A model generated the notes under the pieces. That model did not search any database and was not told where the DNA came from. It worked only from the letters and a program-made list of their open reading frames with translations. DNA of 64,000 nucleotides, taken from positions 1 through 64,000 of the forward strand of contig JALEFZ010000070.1 in NCBI GenBank assembly GCA_022760475.1. Reading direction: 5' to 3'. A program made the translations under genes and the position numbers. Of this stretch, positions 17,560-25,941 are shown one piece after another (position 1 is the first letter of the stretch; each line of letters starts with the position of its first letter). This DNA comes from Bacteroidia bacterium (lineage in GTDB: Bacteria > Bacteroidota > Bacteroidia > J057).

Positions 17560-17588
17560 CCGCCCCTTTTTCGGGGCGGTTTTTTTCT
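17560..17588 (+). terminator. Intrinsic terminator after T9SS gene remnant
   Basis: CCGCCCC (17560-17566) pairs with GGGGCGG (17573-17579), and TTTTTTTCTTT follows. The retained strong terminator agrees with the 3' end of this gene being intact while the 5' end is missing. Confidence 0.9.
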
Positions 17589-17663
17589 TTGTCTTACCCC
17601 ATACAAATATTTCTATTATTTTGATGCATATTCATGATCTGTATCAAATGAGTACCGGTTAAT

Positions 17664-18338
17664 ATGGTTTTTGAGAGAAAACTGTTGCTTCCCTTGCTTT
17701 TTCTAATATCTATCGGGAACTGTGAATTTGGTCATGCCCAAATTCATGATTATCCCAAAAATGAAGCCCGTGGAATTCCGGGCCAGGAGCCTCGATCCTT
17801 TGTTTTTGGCTGGAGATCAGTAGAAGGTGCTCAATCCTACGAATATATCCTTACTGATAATCCCTTTTGCTTCAGTAATTTTGGTTGTCCCATTCGGGCT
17901 GGTATAGTCGAAGATACCTTCGCCATTGGTTTTGGCTTGACAGAGGACTGGTCTTATTATTGGATTACCAGGGTTATCTACCAAAATGGAGATACCAGTG
18001 CATGGTCCAATCCCTCTTCATTCTTTGCACAAGATCCACCTGACCGTCCGTTGATTACCGCTGTCCCCAACCCCTCTTTCAATGGAAATGTACAAGTATG
18101 GTTGGATTGGTCAGCCTCGAATGACCTGGATCGGGTAGAACTGGATGTTTTCGATGCATTGGGAAACAGGGTAACTCAAACTGCCAATTATGAATTTCTG
18201 AATTCGCCCCTGAGGATTCAACCCATAGTACTTAATAAGGAGAAGCTCCCCATTGGAATGTACTTTGTACGTGCGAGACCGCTTGCATCAGATGGATTTG
18301 TATTGGAGGACAGATGGATCAGGCTGGTACTGCGATAG
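17664..18338 (+). CDS. Secreted protein with FN3-like domain and T9SS-type C-terminal domain
   Basis: A 224-residue protein with signal peptide (about 1-26, ending GHAQ). Residues 45-115 resemble a fibronectin type III-like domain: FGWRSVEGAQSYEYILT, WSYYWITRVIYQNGDTSAWSN. The C-terminal about 85 residues look like a T9SS sorting-type domain: AVPNPSFNGNVQVWLD, VELDVFDALGNRV, LPIGMYFVRARP, ending WIRLVLR. It is an unusually short secreted protein, and its domain pair equals the 3' end of the truncated gene just upstream, so the two may be related by duplication. Binding or structural surface role inferred. Confidence 0.75.
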   Translation: MVFERKLLLPLLFLISIGNCEFGHAQIHDYPKNEARGIPGQEPRSFVFGWRSVEGAQSYEYILTDNPFCFSNFGCPIRAGIVEDTFAIGFGLTEDWSYYWITRVIYQNGDTSAWSNPSSFFAQDPPDRPLITAVPNPSFNGNVQVWLDWSASNDLDRVELDVFDALGNRVTQTANYEFLNSPLRIQPIVLNKEKLPIGMYFVRARPLASDGFVLEDRWIRLVLR

Positions 18339-18466
18339 GCCTATATTGCGAATCAGTCTACAAAAACGGCCTTTCCAATCTTTCTGCCTATTTTTTCGTA
18401 AAAAAGTCATACACTCAAAATATTTATTTATCTCATTCGACTTAACAGTTGAAGACAATTACAACA

Positions 18467-19039
18467 ATGGAATTAGGAGCTGAAGTACCGCTCGGACAGA
18501 GACAAATCATTAACAACACCTTCGAAAATGAAAGGGACAGACTGCTTGCCTTTATCAGGCAGCGTGTTCCAACTGTAGAGGATGCAGAGGATATCCTTCA
18601 GGATGTTTTCACACAGTTGGTGGATCGTTATGATACCATTGAGTCTATAGAAAGGGTAAGTAGCTGGCTGTTTTCAGTGGCGCGCAATAAGATTACAGAC
18701 AGTTATCGCAAAAAGAAGCCCACCAACTTTTCCCAACTGGAAAAATATCAGGGAGAAAAGGATGAGGCCCCACTTTCTTTGTTAGACATCCTGCCCGACT
18801 TGAGTACAGGACCCGAAAGGTCCTATCTAAGAAATCGGATCTTGGAGGCTTTGGGAGTAGCCCTGGAAAAACTTCCGGAAGACCAACGTGAAGTATTTGT
18901 ACTTCATGAATTTGAAAACAAAAGTTTCAAAGAAATTTCAAAAATGACCGGAGTAGGTGTGAACACCCTCTTGTCAAGAAAACGTTATGCCATCCTTGCT
19001 TTGAGGAAGTCGATGGAAAACATTTATCAGGAATTATAA
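18467..19039 (+). CDS. RNA polymerase sigma factor, ECF family
   Basis: A 190-residue sigma factor. The ATG at 18467 is preferred to the TTG six codons earlier. Region 2 contains VEDAEDILQDVFTQLVDRY and SSWLFSVARNKITDSYRKKK. Region 4 has LPEDQREVFVLHEFENKSFKEIS and the recognition helix GVGVNTLLSRKRYA. Twelve bases downstream begins an acidic membrane protein gene, probably cotranscribed. Compared with the first sigma factor in this window it is of the RpoE/SigW-like sort with a longer linker (about 40 residues). Confidence 0.92.
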   Translation: MELGAEVPLGQRQIINNTFENERDRLLAFIRQRVPTVEDAEDILQDVFTQLVDRYDTIESIERVSSWLFSVARNKITDSYRKKKPTNFSQLEKYQGEKDEAPLSLLDILPDLSTGPERSYLRNRILEALGVALEKLPEDQREVFVLHEFENKSFKEISKMTGVGVNTLLSRKRYAILALRKSMENIYQEL

Positions 19040-19051
19040 TTAGAACAAACA

Positions 19052-19558
19052 ATGGGACAACATAAATCCAAGTACCCTAAAAGGGGCAAAGGCCTGCTCA
19101 GTTTATTGATCACTGCATTTATCCTGCAACTGATTTGGAATGCATTGGTTCCTGAGCTATTTAACGGCCCTGTCCTTAGCTATATACAGGCTGTTCTGAT
19201 CATCCTGATCAAGAGATTGATTACGGGAGGGATGAACTGGCAAGGGAGCTGCAAAGGCAGTTACGACTGGGACAAGAAAGAATGGAAAGAAAAATGGGGA
19301 AGTTGCGATCAAAACGATTGGAAAAACCATTTTGATGCCAAATGGAAGGAGATGGAGCAGGATCATGAGCAACATGAAGCAGATATGGAGGCCGAAAGGC
19401 AGGCTGAGGAAGAAGCAAATCGCGAAAATGAGGAGTACAAAGAGGGCTTCCAGAAAGATGGAAAATTTGACGTGAATGTGGTAGATGTAGAAGACGAACC
19501 TTCTGAGGATGAGGAAGAGGGGAAGGATGAAGGATCCTCCGATGAGGATGACAAATAG
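19052..19558 (+). CDS. Small membrane protein with long acidic tail, linked to ECF sigma factor
   Basis: A 168-residue protein with a basic N terminus (KSKYPKRGKG), one or two hydrophobic segments (about 14-34 and 42-58), a Trp/Cys/Lys-Asp-rich middle (CKGSYDWDKKEWKEKWGSC), a Glu-rich coiled coil (about 100-135) and a very acidic end (EDEPSEDEEEGKDEGSSDEDD). It follows the sigma factor by 12 bases. It may be a membrane anchor or modulator of that sigma factor, but it has no anti-sigma motif and its low-complexity tail makes homology calls unsafe. Confidence 0.8.
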   Translation: MGQHKSKYPKRGKGLLSLLITAFILQLIWNALVPELFNGPVLSYIQAVLIILIKRLITGGMNWQGSCKGSYDWDKKEWKEKWGSCDQNDWKNHFDAKWKEMEQDHEQHEADMEAERQAEEEANRENEEYKEGFQKDGKFDVNVVDVEDEPSEDEEEGKDEGSSDEDDK

Positions 19559-19589
19559 CGGTTTGATAACACATTGATGTAGCGATGCA

Positions 19590-19620
19590 GGGGGTTTCTC
19601 ACTTTGAGAACCCCCTTTTG
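19590..19620 (+). terminator. Intrinsic terminator after sigma operon
   Basis: GGGGGTTTCTCA (19590-19601) pairs with TGAGAACCCCC (19605-19615) with one bulged T, followed by TTTTG. It ends the sigma factor operon. Confidence 0.8.
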
Positions 19621-19679
19621 CATTAGTCTTTCTGGAATCTTTATTTTTTAGGTAGCCTCCTGAAAAGTGTGTAAGTACT

Positions 19680-19722
19680 CAGCCTTGGGGCCTAGGCCCT
19701 AAGCCTGAAATTTTTATTTTTC
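19680..19722 (+). terminator. Second terminator-like hairpin between convergent genes
   Basis: A long near-palindrome (19680-19692 with 19695-19707, one mismatch, one G-U) is followed by AAATTTTTATTTTTC. It lies after the first terminator and before the convergent ABC-F gene, so it acts as a backup stop for plus-strand transcription. Confidence 0.55.
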
Positions 19723-19748
19723 ACTTACTGACATTTTGAGATGAAAAA

Positions 19749-21677
19749 CTAATTTTCTGTCAATTCTTCAACCTCTTCCACTATCTTTTCCCATTCTTGA
19801 TTCAAGTTTTCCAGTTTCTTTTGGATTTCCTGATGATCCTGCTGGATTTGGCTTAACCTTTCAAAGTCAGAGGCAACTTCGGGACTGGCCATCTCTGCCT
19901 CCTTGGATTCCAGCTTCTCCTCCAAATCCATGATGGAGCCTTCAATCTTTTCCTGTTCCCTTTCCAGTTTTTTCAGACGGTTTTTCTTTTGTTTTTTCGC
20001 CTGGAAGTCCTCCGTTTTATCCACTGAGCTTGCCTTGGAGGAATTTGTTTGGATAATTTTTGCCTCTTGGGCTTTCTGTTCCTGCTTTTGCTTCCAATTG
20101 ACAAATTCTTCATAGCTGCCTGGATATTCCTTGATGCTATGATCCTCTATGTACCAGATTTTGTTGGCAATTTTGGATAGGAAAAAACGGTCGTGGGATA
20201 CGACCACATAGGTGCCTTCATAGTTATTCAAGGCTTGACTAAGTATATGAATGCTAGGGATATCAAGGTGGTTTGTGGGCTCGTCAAGCAGCAGGAAGTT
20301 TGCTTCTGACATCAGGGTTTTAGCCAGAGCTACCCGTGATTTTTCCCCACCAGACAAGACCTGAATTTTCTTTTCAACTTCTTCTCCCGAAAACATAAAT
20401 GCACCCAGGGTAGACCTAACTTCCAGCTCCGTCTTTTCCGCTGAGTGATAGGACAATTCTTCGAATATGCTCCTTTTCAGGTCGAGGGCTTCTAGTTGGT
20501 GCTGCGCGAAAAATGAAGATTGTACCTGGTAACCTTCCTCACGCTGCCCTTGATACTTCTCTGAATCGGCAAGAATTCTGAGCAGGGTAGATTTTCCAGT
20601 TCCATTGGCTCCGATAAGGGCTATTTTATCTCCTCTTAAGACTGTTGCTTCACCATTTTCAATGATGGTTTTTGGGCCATATGCCTTGTTGATTTCTTTG
20701 AGTCGAAGAACTTCCTTGCCCGAACGGACTTTCATGGTGAAGCGGATATGGAAATCTACAACCTCTTCCTCAGGAGCTTCGATCCTATCAATTTTATCGA
20801 GTTGTTTAATCTTGGATTGGACGGCTTTGGCCTTGGTGGCTTTGGCGCGAAATCGGTTGATAAACTTTTCCTGATCCGCAATTTGTTTTTGCTGGTTTTC
20901 AAATGCCTTTTGTTGCAGGTCTTTTCTCAGCTCTTTTTCCTTCATATAGAAGGTGTAATTCCCTGCATAAATGTGCATTTGCCTCAGGCTGATTTCCAAT
21001 ATCTTTTCGGATACGCGATCCAGGAAAAATCGGTCGTGCGAAACGATGATCGTTGAGCCTGAGAAGGATTTTAAGTAGGATTCCAGCCATTGGATAGATG
21101 GTAAGTCCAGGTGGTTCGTCGGCTCATCCAGGAGAAGAATTTCCGGTTCCATCAAGAGCAGGCGAGCCAATTGGACCCTCATTCTCCAGCCTCCGGAGAA
21201 AGTCGCATAGGCCATGTCTTGCTCAAAGGCTTTGAAACCCAGCCCGTCCAGTACTGAACGCACCCTGGCCTCCATTTGTGGCCCTCCTCGATTTTCAAAC
21301 TCTCCTTGTTTTGCATCTAATGCATCCCACAGTTCATTGCCTGTCTCCCCATCTTCCATGCGTTTGAGTAGGCCATCTATTTCTTCCTTCAGTTCTAACA
21401 AAGGGGCAAAGGCATCACGCGCTACCTCAAAAATGCTTCGATCTGTTTGGTAAGACAGTAAGTCCTGGTTGAAGAAGGCAACTTTCAGTTTTCCTGCCTT
21501 ATGGACCTTCCCCTCACTAGGACTTACCTGATCTGCGATTATCTTCAGTAGGGTAGATTTTCCTGCCCCATTTCTTCCGATCAATCCTACAGTTTCTTTG
21601 GGGATAAACTGGTAGCTGATGTTTCTAAACAACCAACGCCCGGCATACTCCATTCCTATATTTTCCAAACTAAGCAT
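19749..21677 (-). CDS. ABC-F family ATPase (Uup/YheS-like)
   Basis: A 642-residue soluble protein with two ATP-binding cassettes and no membrane segment, the mark of ABC-F factors that act on ribosomes. Walker A motifs are GRNGAGKST (about 34-42) and GANGTGKST (about 355-363). Signature motifs are FSGGWRMR and LSGGEKSRVALAK. Both Walker B blocks read LLLDEPTNHLD. Between the cassettes is the charged P-site linker (about 240-315), and the C-terminal 110 residues form a Lys/Glu-rich coiled coil as in Uup. It begins 29 bases after the upstream secreted-protein gene on the same strand. The exact subfamily is uncertain. Confidence 0.94.
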   Translation of the reverse strand: MLSLENIGMEYAGRWLFRNISYQFIPKETVGLIGRNGAGKSTLLKIIADQVSPSEGKVHKAGKLKVAFFNQDLLSYQTDRSIFEVARDAFAPLLELKEEIDGLLKRMEDGETGNELWDALDAKQGEFENRGGPQMEARVRSVLDGLGFKAFEQDMAYATFSGGWRMRVQLARLLLMEPEILLLDEPTNHLDLPSIQWLESYLKSFSGSTIIVSHDRFFLDRVSEKILEISLRQMHIYAGNYTFYMKEKELRKDLQQKAFENQQKQIADQEKFINRFRAKATKAKAVQSKIKQLDKIDRIEAPEEEVVDFHIRFTMKVRSGKEVLRLKEINKAYGPKTIIENGEATVLRGDKIALIGANGTGKSTLLRILADSEKYQGQREEGYQVQSSFFAQHQLEALDLKRSIFEELSYHSAEKTELEVRSTLGAFMFSGEEVEKKIQVLSGGEKSRVALAKTLMSEANFLLLDEPTNHLDIPSIHILSQALNNYEGTYVVVSHDRFFLSKIANKIWYIEDHSIKEYPGSYEEFVNWKQKQEQKAQEAKIIQTNSSKASSVDKTEDFQAKKQKKNRLKKLEREQEKIEGSIMDLEEKLESKEAEMASPEVASDFERLSQIQQDHQEIQKKLENLNQEWEKIVEEVEELTEN

Positions 21678-21706
21678 GAAGCAAAATTAAGGAAATTATC
21701 CTTTGC

Positions 21707-23224
21707 TTACTGTTTGATTAGCTTCCCACTTGAAATTTTTTCTCCAATTTTGAGTGAATACATATAGATCCCTTTGGGTAAATCCTGCAAGTTTAGGGTT
21801 TCTGTAAGCTTTCCAGCCTTTGGAGACTCTTTTTGAAGATTTATTACCCTCCTTCCACCAAGGTCTTGAACCATTATTTCAATCATTTCCTGGCTATTTA
21901 CCTGGAATTCCAGGGTAAACCGATCCCTTGTAGGGTTGGGATATGCTTGGTGCTGGATCTGTATATTTGGGGAATTGCTGGCAAGGAGCATACTTAGTTT
22001 ATCCTCAAAGAAGGCAGGGTCTCCAAATTCACCAAATCGATTATTAACATAATACGGCCAGTTTTCTGCGAAAAAAGTAGGGGCTGGACTTCCCCTAAAA
22101 AAAGACTCTCCTATGCCTTCAATGGCAATTGTCAGGTCAAAATCAAAGGCAATGTCATCAAAACATCCGTTGTTATAGTTGAACTGAGTGGGGTATTCAC
22201 TGCGGACCAATGCATCTCCAAAATTAGGTCCAAAAGGCTGAGGGCGACTGTAATAATGATATTGGAAGGAATCAGTATTGATTTGATATGGGAAGTTGCC
22301 CGGCATTTCGTAGCTAATGACTTTAGAAACAGTGTCTGTATGCACACTTATGGTCGTGTCAAGACTGCTTGGGGTAATACCGCTGATCCTTTCATCAATC
22401 CTTGTTTCCTCCAATAGATAGCTAATCATAAGACCGTTGGGATCATCTACCCTTTCCAGTACCCGTGTCCGTGTGCAAACATCTTTACTTGTAAAATCAT
22501 TGGTACCTACAAAAATATCCCACTTATGGTCTCTAATATGAAACTCATCACCTATTTCGTATTGGTAAATCTGCCACTCGTCAAGCCATTGGGCTCCGAG
22601 TTCTCCATCAGGTCTGGCAACTCCCTGGAGTTTTCTGCCTGGGGTGAAAGGAAATTCATCGGGGTCAAAGTAGTCGACCATGCCGTAATTCTGTGAAATG
22701 CTGAAGTTTATGATTCCTTGAAGGCTTATAAGCTGGTCTAGAGAATCACGCCATTCGATGTTATATATCTTGAGGCTATCCTGAGCTCCATCAATGATAA
22801 AAATAATGGTAGAGTCATGAGAAGCATAGGCCCTAAGGCTATCGTTTTCATACATGAGCCATGAATCTCCAACAGAGCTTTTATTGTTCAGATAAATGCT
22901 GTCTCCACTTGATTGACAAATAACCCAGTGTTTGTGAAGCGTGTCCTGCAACAATCCATTTCCAAGTGCCTTTATTCCCAGTTGTCCATCCTGACAGTGT
23001 AAAATAGGTGAGTAGTTGGTGTAAAAAGACCCGTGTGGGACTGCCATGGTCTCGTCTATGGCTACTACCAGCTTATAAGCATCGACAGAGCTTGGACTGG
23101 ACAAATCCTGAAAATAGGCATAGTTGTCTGGGTAAAATGGCTGGTAGTTTTGACAAAAACTGTAATTTATGGAAATTCCAAAAATTAGGAAAATAATGAT
23201 TTTAAGATAGTCTTGTGAGATCAT
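21707..23224 (-). CDS. T9SS-secreted protein of unknown function
   Basis: A 505-residue secreted protein. The ATG at 23224 (MISQDYLKIIIFLIF) opens directly into a signal peptide ending SFCQ and is chosen over an ATG-less extension 18 codons upstream. The body is beta-rich with many Asp/Tyr and several Cys. No enzyme motif is visible. The C-terminal sorting domain spans about the last 80 residues: QAYPNPTRDRFTLEFQV, IMVQDLGGRRVI, LPKGIYMYSLKIG and basic tail KLIKQ. It is predicted to be exported through the type IX system. Confidence 0.85.
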   Translation of the reverse strand: MISQDYLKIIIFLIFGISINYSFCQNYQPFYPDNYAYFQDLSSPSSVDAYKLVVAIDETMAVPHGSFYTNYSPILHCQDGQLGIKALGNGLLQDTLHKHWVICQSSGDSIYLNNKSSVGDSWLMYENDSLRAYASHDSTIIFIIDGAQDSLKIYNIEWRDSLDQLISLQGIINFSISQNYGMVDYFDPDEFPFTPGRKLQGVARPDGELGAQWLDEWQIYQYEIGDEFHIRDHKWDIFVGTNDFTSKDVCTRTRVLERVDDPNGLMISYLLEETRIDERISGITPSSLDTTISVHTDTVSKVISYEMPGNFPYQINTDSFQYHYYSRPQPFGPNFGDALVRSEYPTQFNYNNGCFDDIAFDFDLTIAIEGIGESFFRGSPAPTFFAENWPYYVNNRFGEFGDPAFFEDKLSMLLASNSPNIQIQHQAYPNPTRDRFTLEFQVNSQEMIEIMVQDLGGRRVINLQKESPKAGKLTETLNLQDLPKGIYMYSLKIGEKISSGKLIKQ

Positions 23225-23437
23225 GGATTTGAGATTGTATTTGTTTCTTTGACGACCTTCGGGGAAGTTTAGCTGCACAGGCCGTGAAAAATATTCTTTT
23301 GTAAGCTGTGCAGTCTTCTACAAACGATGACGAATTTCTTCCATACAATGACAGATTTAAGAAGAATTAGAATTTTGGTCTTATAATGTTGATGGAGTAG
23401 CAAAACTTCTCGACACATCAGTAAACCAATTACCCGT

Positions 23438-25345
23438 ATGAAAAATCCCAAAATTCTATTTTTGACCTTTTTGATCCTCCTAGGATGGATTCCCTTACTT
23501 CTGACAGGTTCAAAACCACAGCCTGAAAATGAAACTGAACTGCTTACTGCTGCCATTGACAAAGCCATTAAGGACGAAATGGCCCGACAAGAAATTATAG
23601 GTGTAGCGGTAGGCGTGGTCAAAGGGGGAAAAATCATTTACACCAAAGGTCATGGGCACCTTGATCTGAACCGAACGAAGGCTGTTACGAAGTCAACCAG
23701 GTTTCGCTGGGCATCGATTTCCAAGACCTTGAATGCTGTTGCAGCCTTCCAATTGATAGAAGACAATAAAATCAGCTTGAATACCCGAGTCCACACCAAG
23801 GTATCCAACTGGCCAAGCAGTGGGAATAAAGGATTGGTAACTCTTGGTCATACCCTTTCCAATACTGCGGGGGTGAATCATTATGACAATTATAGCAGGA
23901 ATAAATACCCCTCTTCAAAGAATAGTAAGTATGATTCCAAAGCTACGGTAGAGGTTTTCAAATCTGCCCCACTTAATTTCAAGCCTGGATCTGACTATGA
24001 GTACTCGACCTTCGGCCATAACCTGGCAGGAGCAGCTCTGGACAAGGTTGCTCCCGGTGGATATGTCAGTTGGGTCAACAATAAAATCGCTAAAAAGGCC
24101 AGTATGACTTCACTGAGTTCTACGGCAGGTAGCCCCAGAGGATTTGCCAAAGATTGCAAAGGGAAATTGGTAGCAAAGAATGAAGGAAGTACGACCTGGA
24201 AACTACCAGGAGGAGGTTGGTCATCCAACATTGTAGACCTAACCAGGTTCATGGAGGCCTTGATGAATGGAAAATTGCTGAAAAACACATCTGCCATGTG
24301 GGCCAATCCTCCCAAGGCAGAGGAAAATTACAAATACGGCATCTATCAGAATGGATCAGGGAGCAATCACCGTGTATGGCACTCTGGAGCCCATGACGAC
24401 TTGAGGAGTATCATGCACTTTTATACCCAAAGAAAAATAGGAGTCTGTATTTTCATCAATGGAGCTTCCTATGTAGATGTTAATAGACTTGCTTGGCATG
24501 TCTACAAAGCGGCTGGTCTGTCCGTAACTACCGTCAACCTTCCCACCTACGAATGCCCCGATAAATACAACAAGTCTAGAAAGAAGAGTGAACCCTCTAA
24601 TCCTTGTGGAGGTTATTATACCGGTGCATGGAGAAAGTCAGGAACCCAAAGTATCGTAAGGAGAGGTTATAGCACGAATGAATTTTATGATACCTGGAAA
24701 CAGCTTTATGACCAGGGATATAAATGTGTAGATTTTGATACTTACAAAGATGGTTCGACCCGCCGTTGGGATGGTGTATTTGAAAAAAGTTCCACAGCTG
24801 CGGCTATGTGGAGAGGCTTTGACCAGAACGGATTTAAAAAGAAGTGGGACGAAATGAATAAAAAAGGCTATAGGCTCATTGATCTGGAAACATATAAGGA
24901 TGGTAGCAGTCGGAAATGGGCTGGCTTATTCATGAAGGGATCGGGTAAGTATGCCATGTGGAGGAATTTTAGTACGGATGACTTCGGGAAGAAGCGAAAA
25001 GAAATGAGTAAGCAGGGAATGAAGTTGATCGATGTGGAGACCTATGTGGATGGAGGAAAGCGGAAATGGGCAGGTGTATGGAGGCAGGGAAGTGGTGAAT
25101 TGTTAAACAGAAACTATAAGACGGAGGATTTCAAAGCTCTGAGAAGAAAGAGAAGGGATGCTGGATATAAATTGGTGGATGTAGAGACTTACATGGATGG
25201 CAGTACCCGTAAGTGGGCAGGAATTTGGGAAAGAAGTAGCCAGGGTGAGGGTTTTTATTATGGATACAGATACTGTGACCTGCTTTATAAGTATCGCTAC
25301 GATGCTCCCAATGGATATAAAGTAATGGATTTGGAGAGATATTGA
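23438..25345 (+). CDS. Serine hydrolase (beta-lactamase fold) fused to ~50-residue tandem repeats
   Basis: A 635-residue exported protein. After an N-terminal signal or anchor (1-23), residues 36-365 are a class C beta-lactamase-type serine hydrolase: Ser93-x-x-Lys96 in WASISK, Tyr189 in YSTFGHN, and His315-Ser-Gly in WHSGAHDD. Residues 410-609 hold four ~50-residue repeats, each with F-x-x-x-(K/R) then GYKxVDxETYxDGSxRKWAGxWE, and a fifth, partial copy (610-635). The repeats resemble the bacterial tandem repeat domain found with polyglycine hydrolases, there placed before the hydrolase. Likely substrates are peptides, peptidoglycan or D-amino-acid esters; a specific one cannot be named. Confidence 0.88.
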   Translation: MKNPKILFLTFLILLGWIPLLLTGSKPQPENETELLTAAIDKAIKDEMARQEIIGVAVGVVKGGKIIYTKGHGHLDLNRTKAVTKSTRFRWASISKTLNAVAAFQLIEDNKISLNTRVHTKVSNWPSSGNKGLVTLGHTLSNTAGVNHYDNYSRNKYPSSKNSKYDSKATVEVFKSAPLNFKPGSDYEYSTFGHNLAGAALDKVAPGGYVSWVNNKIAKKASMTSLSSTAGSPRGFAKDCKGKLVAKNEGSTTWKLPGGGWSSNIVDLTRFMEALMNGKLLKNTSAMWANPPKAEENYKYGIYQNGSGSNHRVWHSGAHDDLRSIMHFYTQRKIGVCIFINGASYVDVNRLAWHVYKAAGLSVTTVNLPTYECPDKYNKSRKKSEPSNPCGGYYTGAWRKSGTQSIVRRGYSTNEFYDTWKQLYDQGYKCVDFDTYKDGSTRRWDGVFEKSSTAAAMWRGFDQNGFKKKWDEMNKKGYRLIDLETYKDGSSRKWAGLFMKGSGKYAMWRNFSTDDFGKKRKEMSKQGMKLIDVETYVDGGKRKWAGVWRQGSGELLNRNYKTEDFKALRRKRRDAGYKLVDVETYMDGSTRKWAGIWERSSQGEGFYYGYRYCDLLYKYRYDAPNGYKVMDLERY

Positions 25346-25363
25346 TAAGAATTTACTATTCTA

Positions 25364-25399
25364 GCCCTGTCAGGAATACACGCCTGGCAGGGCATTTTA
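25364..25399 (+). terminator. Intrinsic terminator after serine hydrolase
   Basis: GCCCTGTCAGG (25364-25374) pairs with CCTGGCAGGGC (25383-25393), 11 bp with one U-G pair, followed by ATTTTAG. It lies 17 bases upstream of the next start codon, so that gene probably has its own promoter near or inside this element. Confidence 0.7.
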
Positions 25400-25409
25400 G
25401 TAAAGTAGT

Positions 25410-25937
25410 ATGTTTGAAGAAATAAAACTCCCTATTGATGAGGTGGATAGGAAGCACCTAAAGATCCTTGTTGAGAGAAACTCAAAGCCAATGGCTTCCA
25501 TCAAGATATTCAGTTTTTGTTCACTCTTGATGGTAGCAGGATTTTGGGGCCTGTACTTTTTTGACATCCTTCCCATGAATATAGTCCGTATAGGCTCGAT
25601 CCTTTCAGGGATTGCTGCCCTTTTTGGGCTTTATCTGTTTCTAGCAATTAGCAAAGGAGGTGAGTTTTATCAAAAATTACTCGAATCAGGCCAAAAGAGG
25701 GGGGTACGTGGGGTCATATCGTCTAAGCTCCCCCCTGATCCTGAAAAAGCGAACAGTTTTCCCAAGATTTATTTTACTCCATCTCGGTACATTGAAGTTT
25801 CCCAAGAACTATTTGACAGCTATGAGGAAGGAGATAGTGTAATTGCGAGTTATGCACTATTCGGAGAATTCAAGTTTTTGGATCAGCAAGCCAATCTATT
25901 TGTAGACCGGATTGACAAATGGGAGGTTGAATCTTAG
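25410..25937 (+). CDS. Small two-helix membrane protein, unknown function
   Basis: A 175-residue protein with a charged N terminus, two hydrophobic helices (about 32-53 and 60-80) and a C-terminal soluble part of about 90 residues. There is no signal peptide and no motif that I recognise. It stands between a secreted hydrolase and a convergent sensor kinase (stop codons four bases apart), and neither neighbour suggests a function. Confidence 0.72.
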   Translation: MFEEIKLPIDEVDRKHLKILVERNSKPMASIKIFSFCSLLMVAGFWGLYFFDILPMNIVRIGSILSGIAALFGLYLFLAISKGGEFYQKLLESGQKRGVRGVISSKLPPDPEKANSFPKIYFTPSRYIEVSQELFDSYEEGDSVIASYALFGEFKFLDQQANLFVDRIDKWEVES

Positions 25938-25941
25938 CCTC

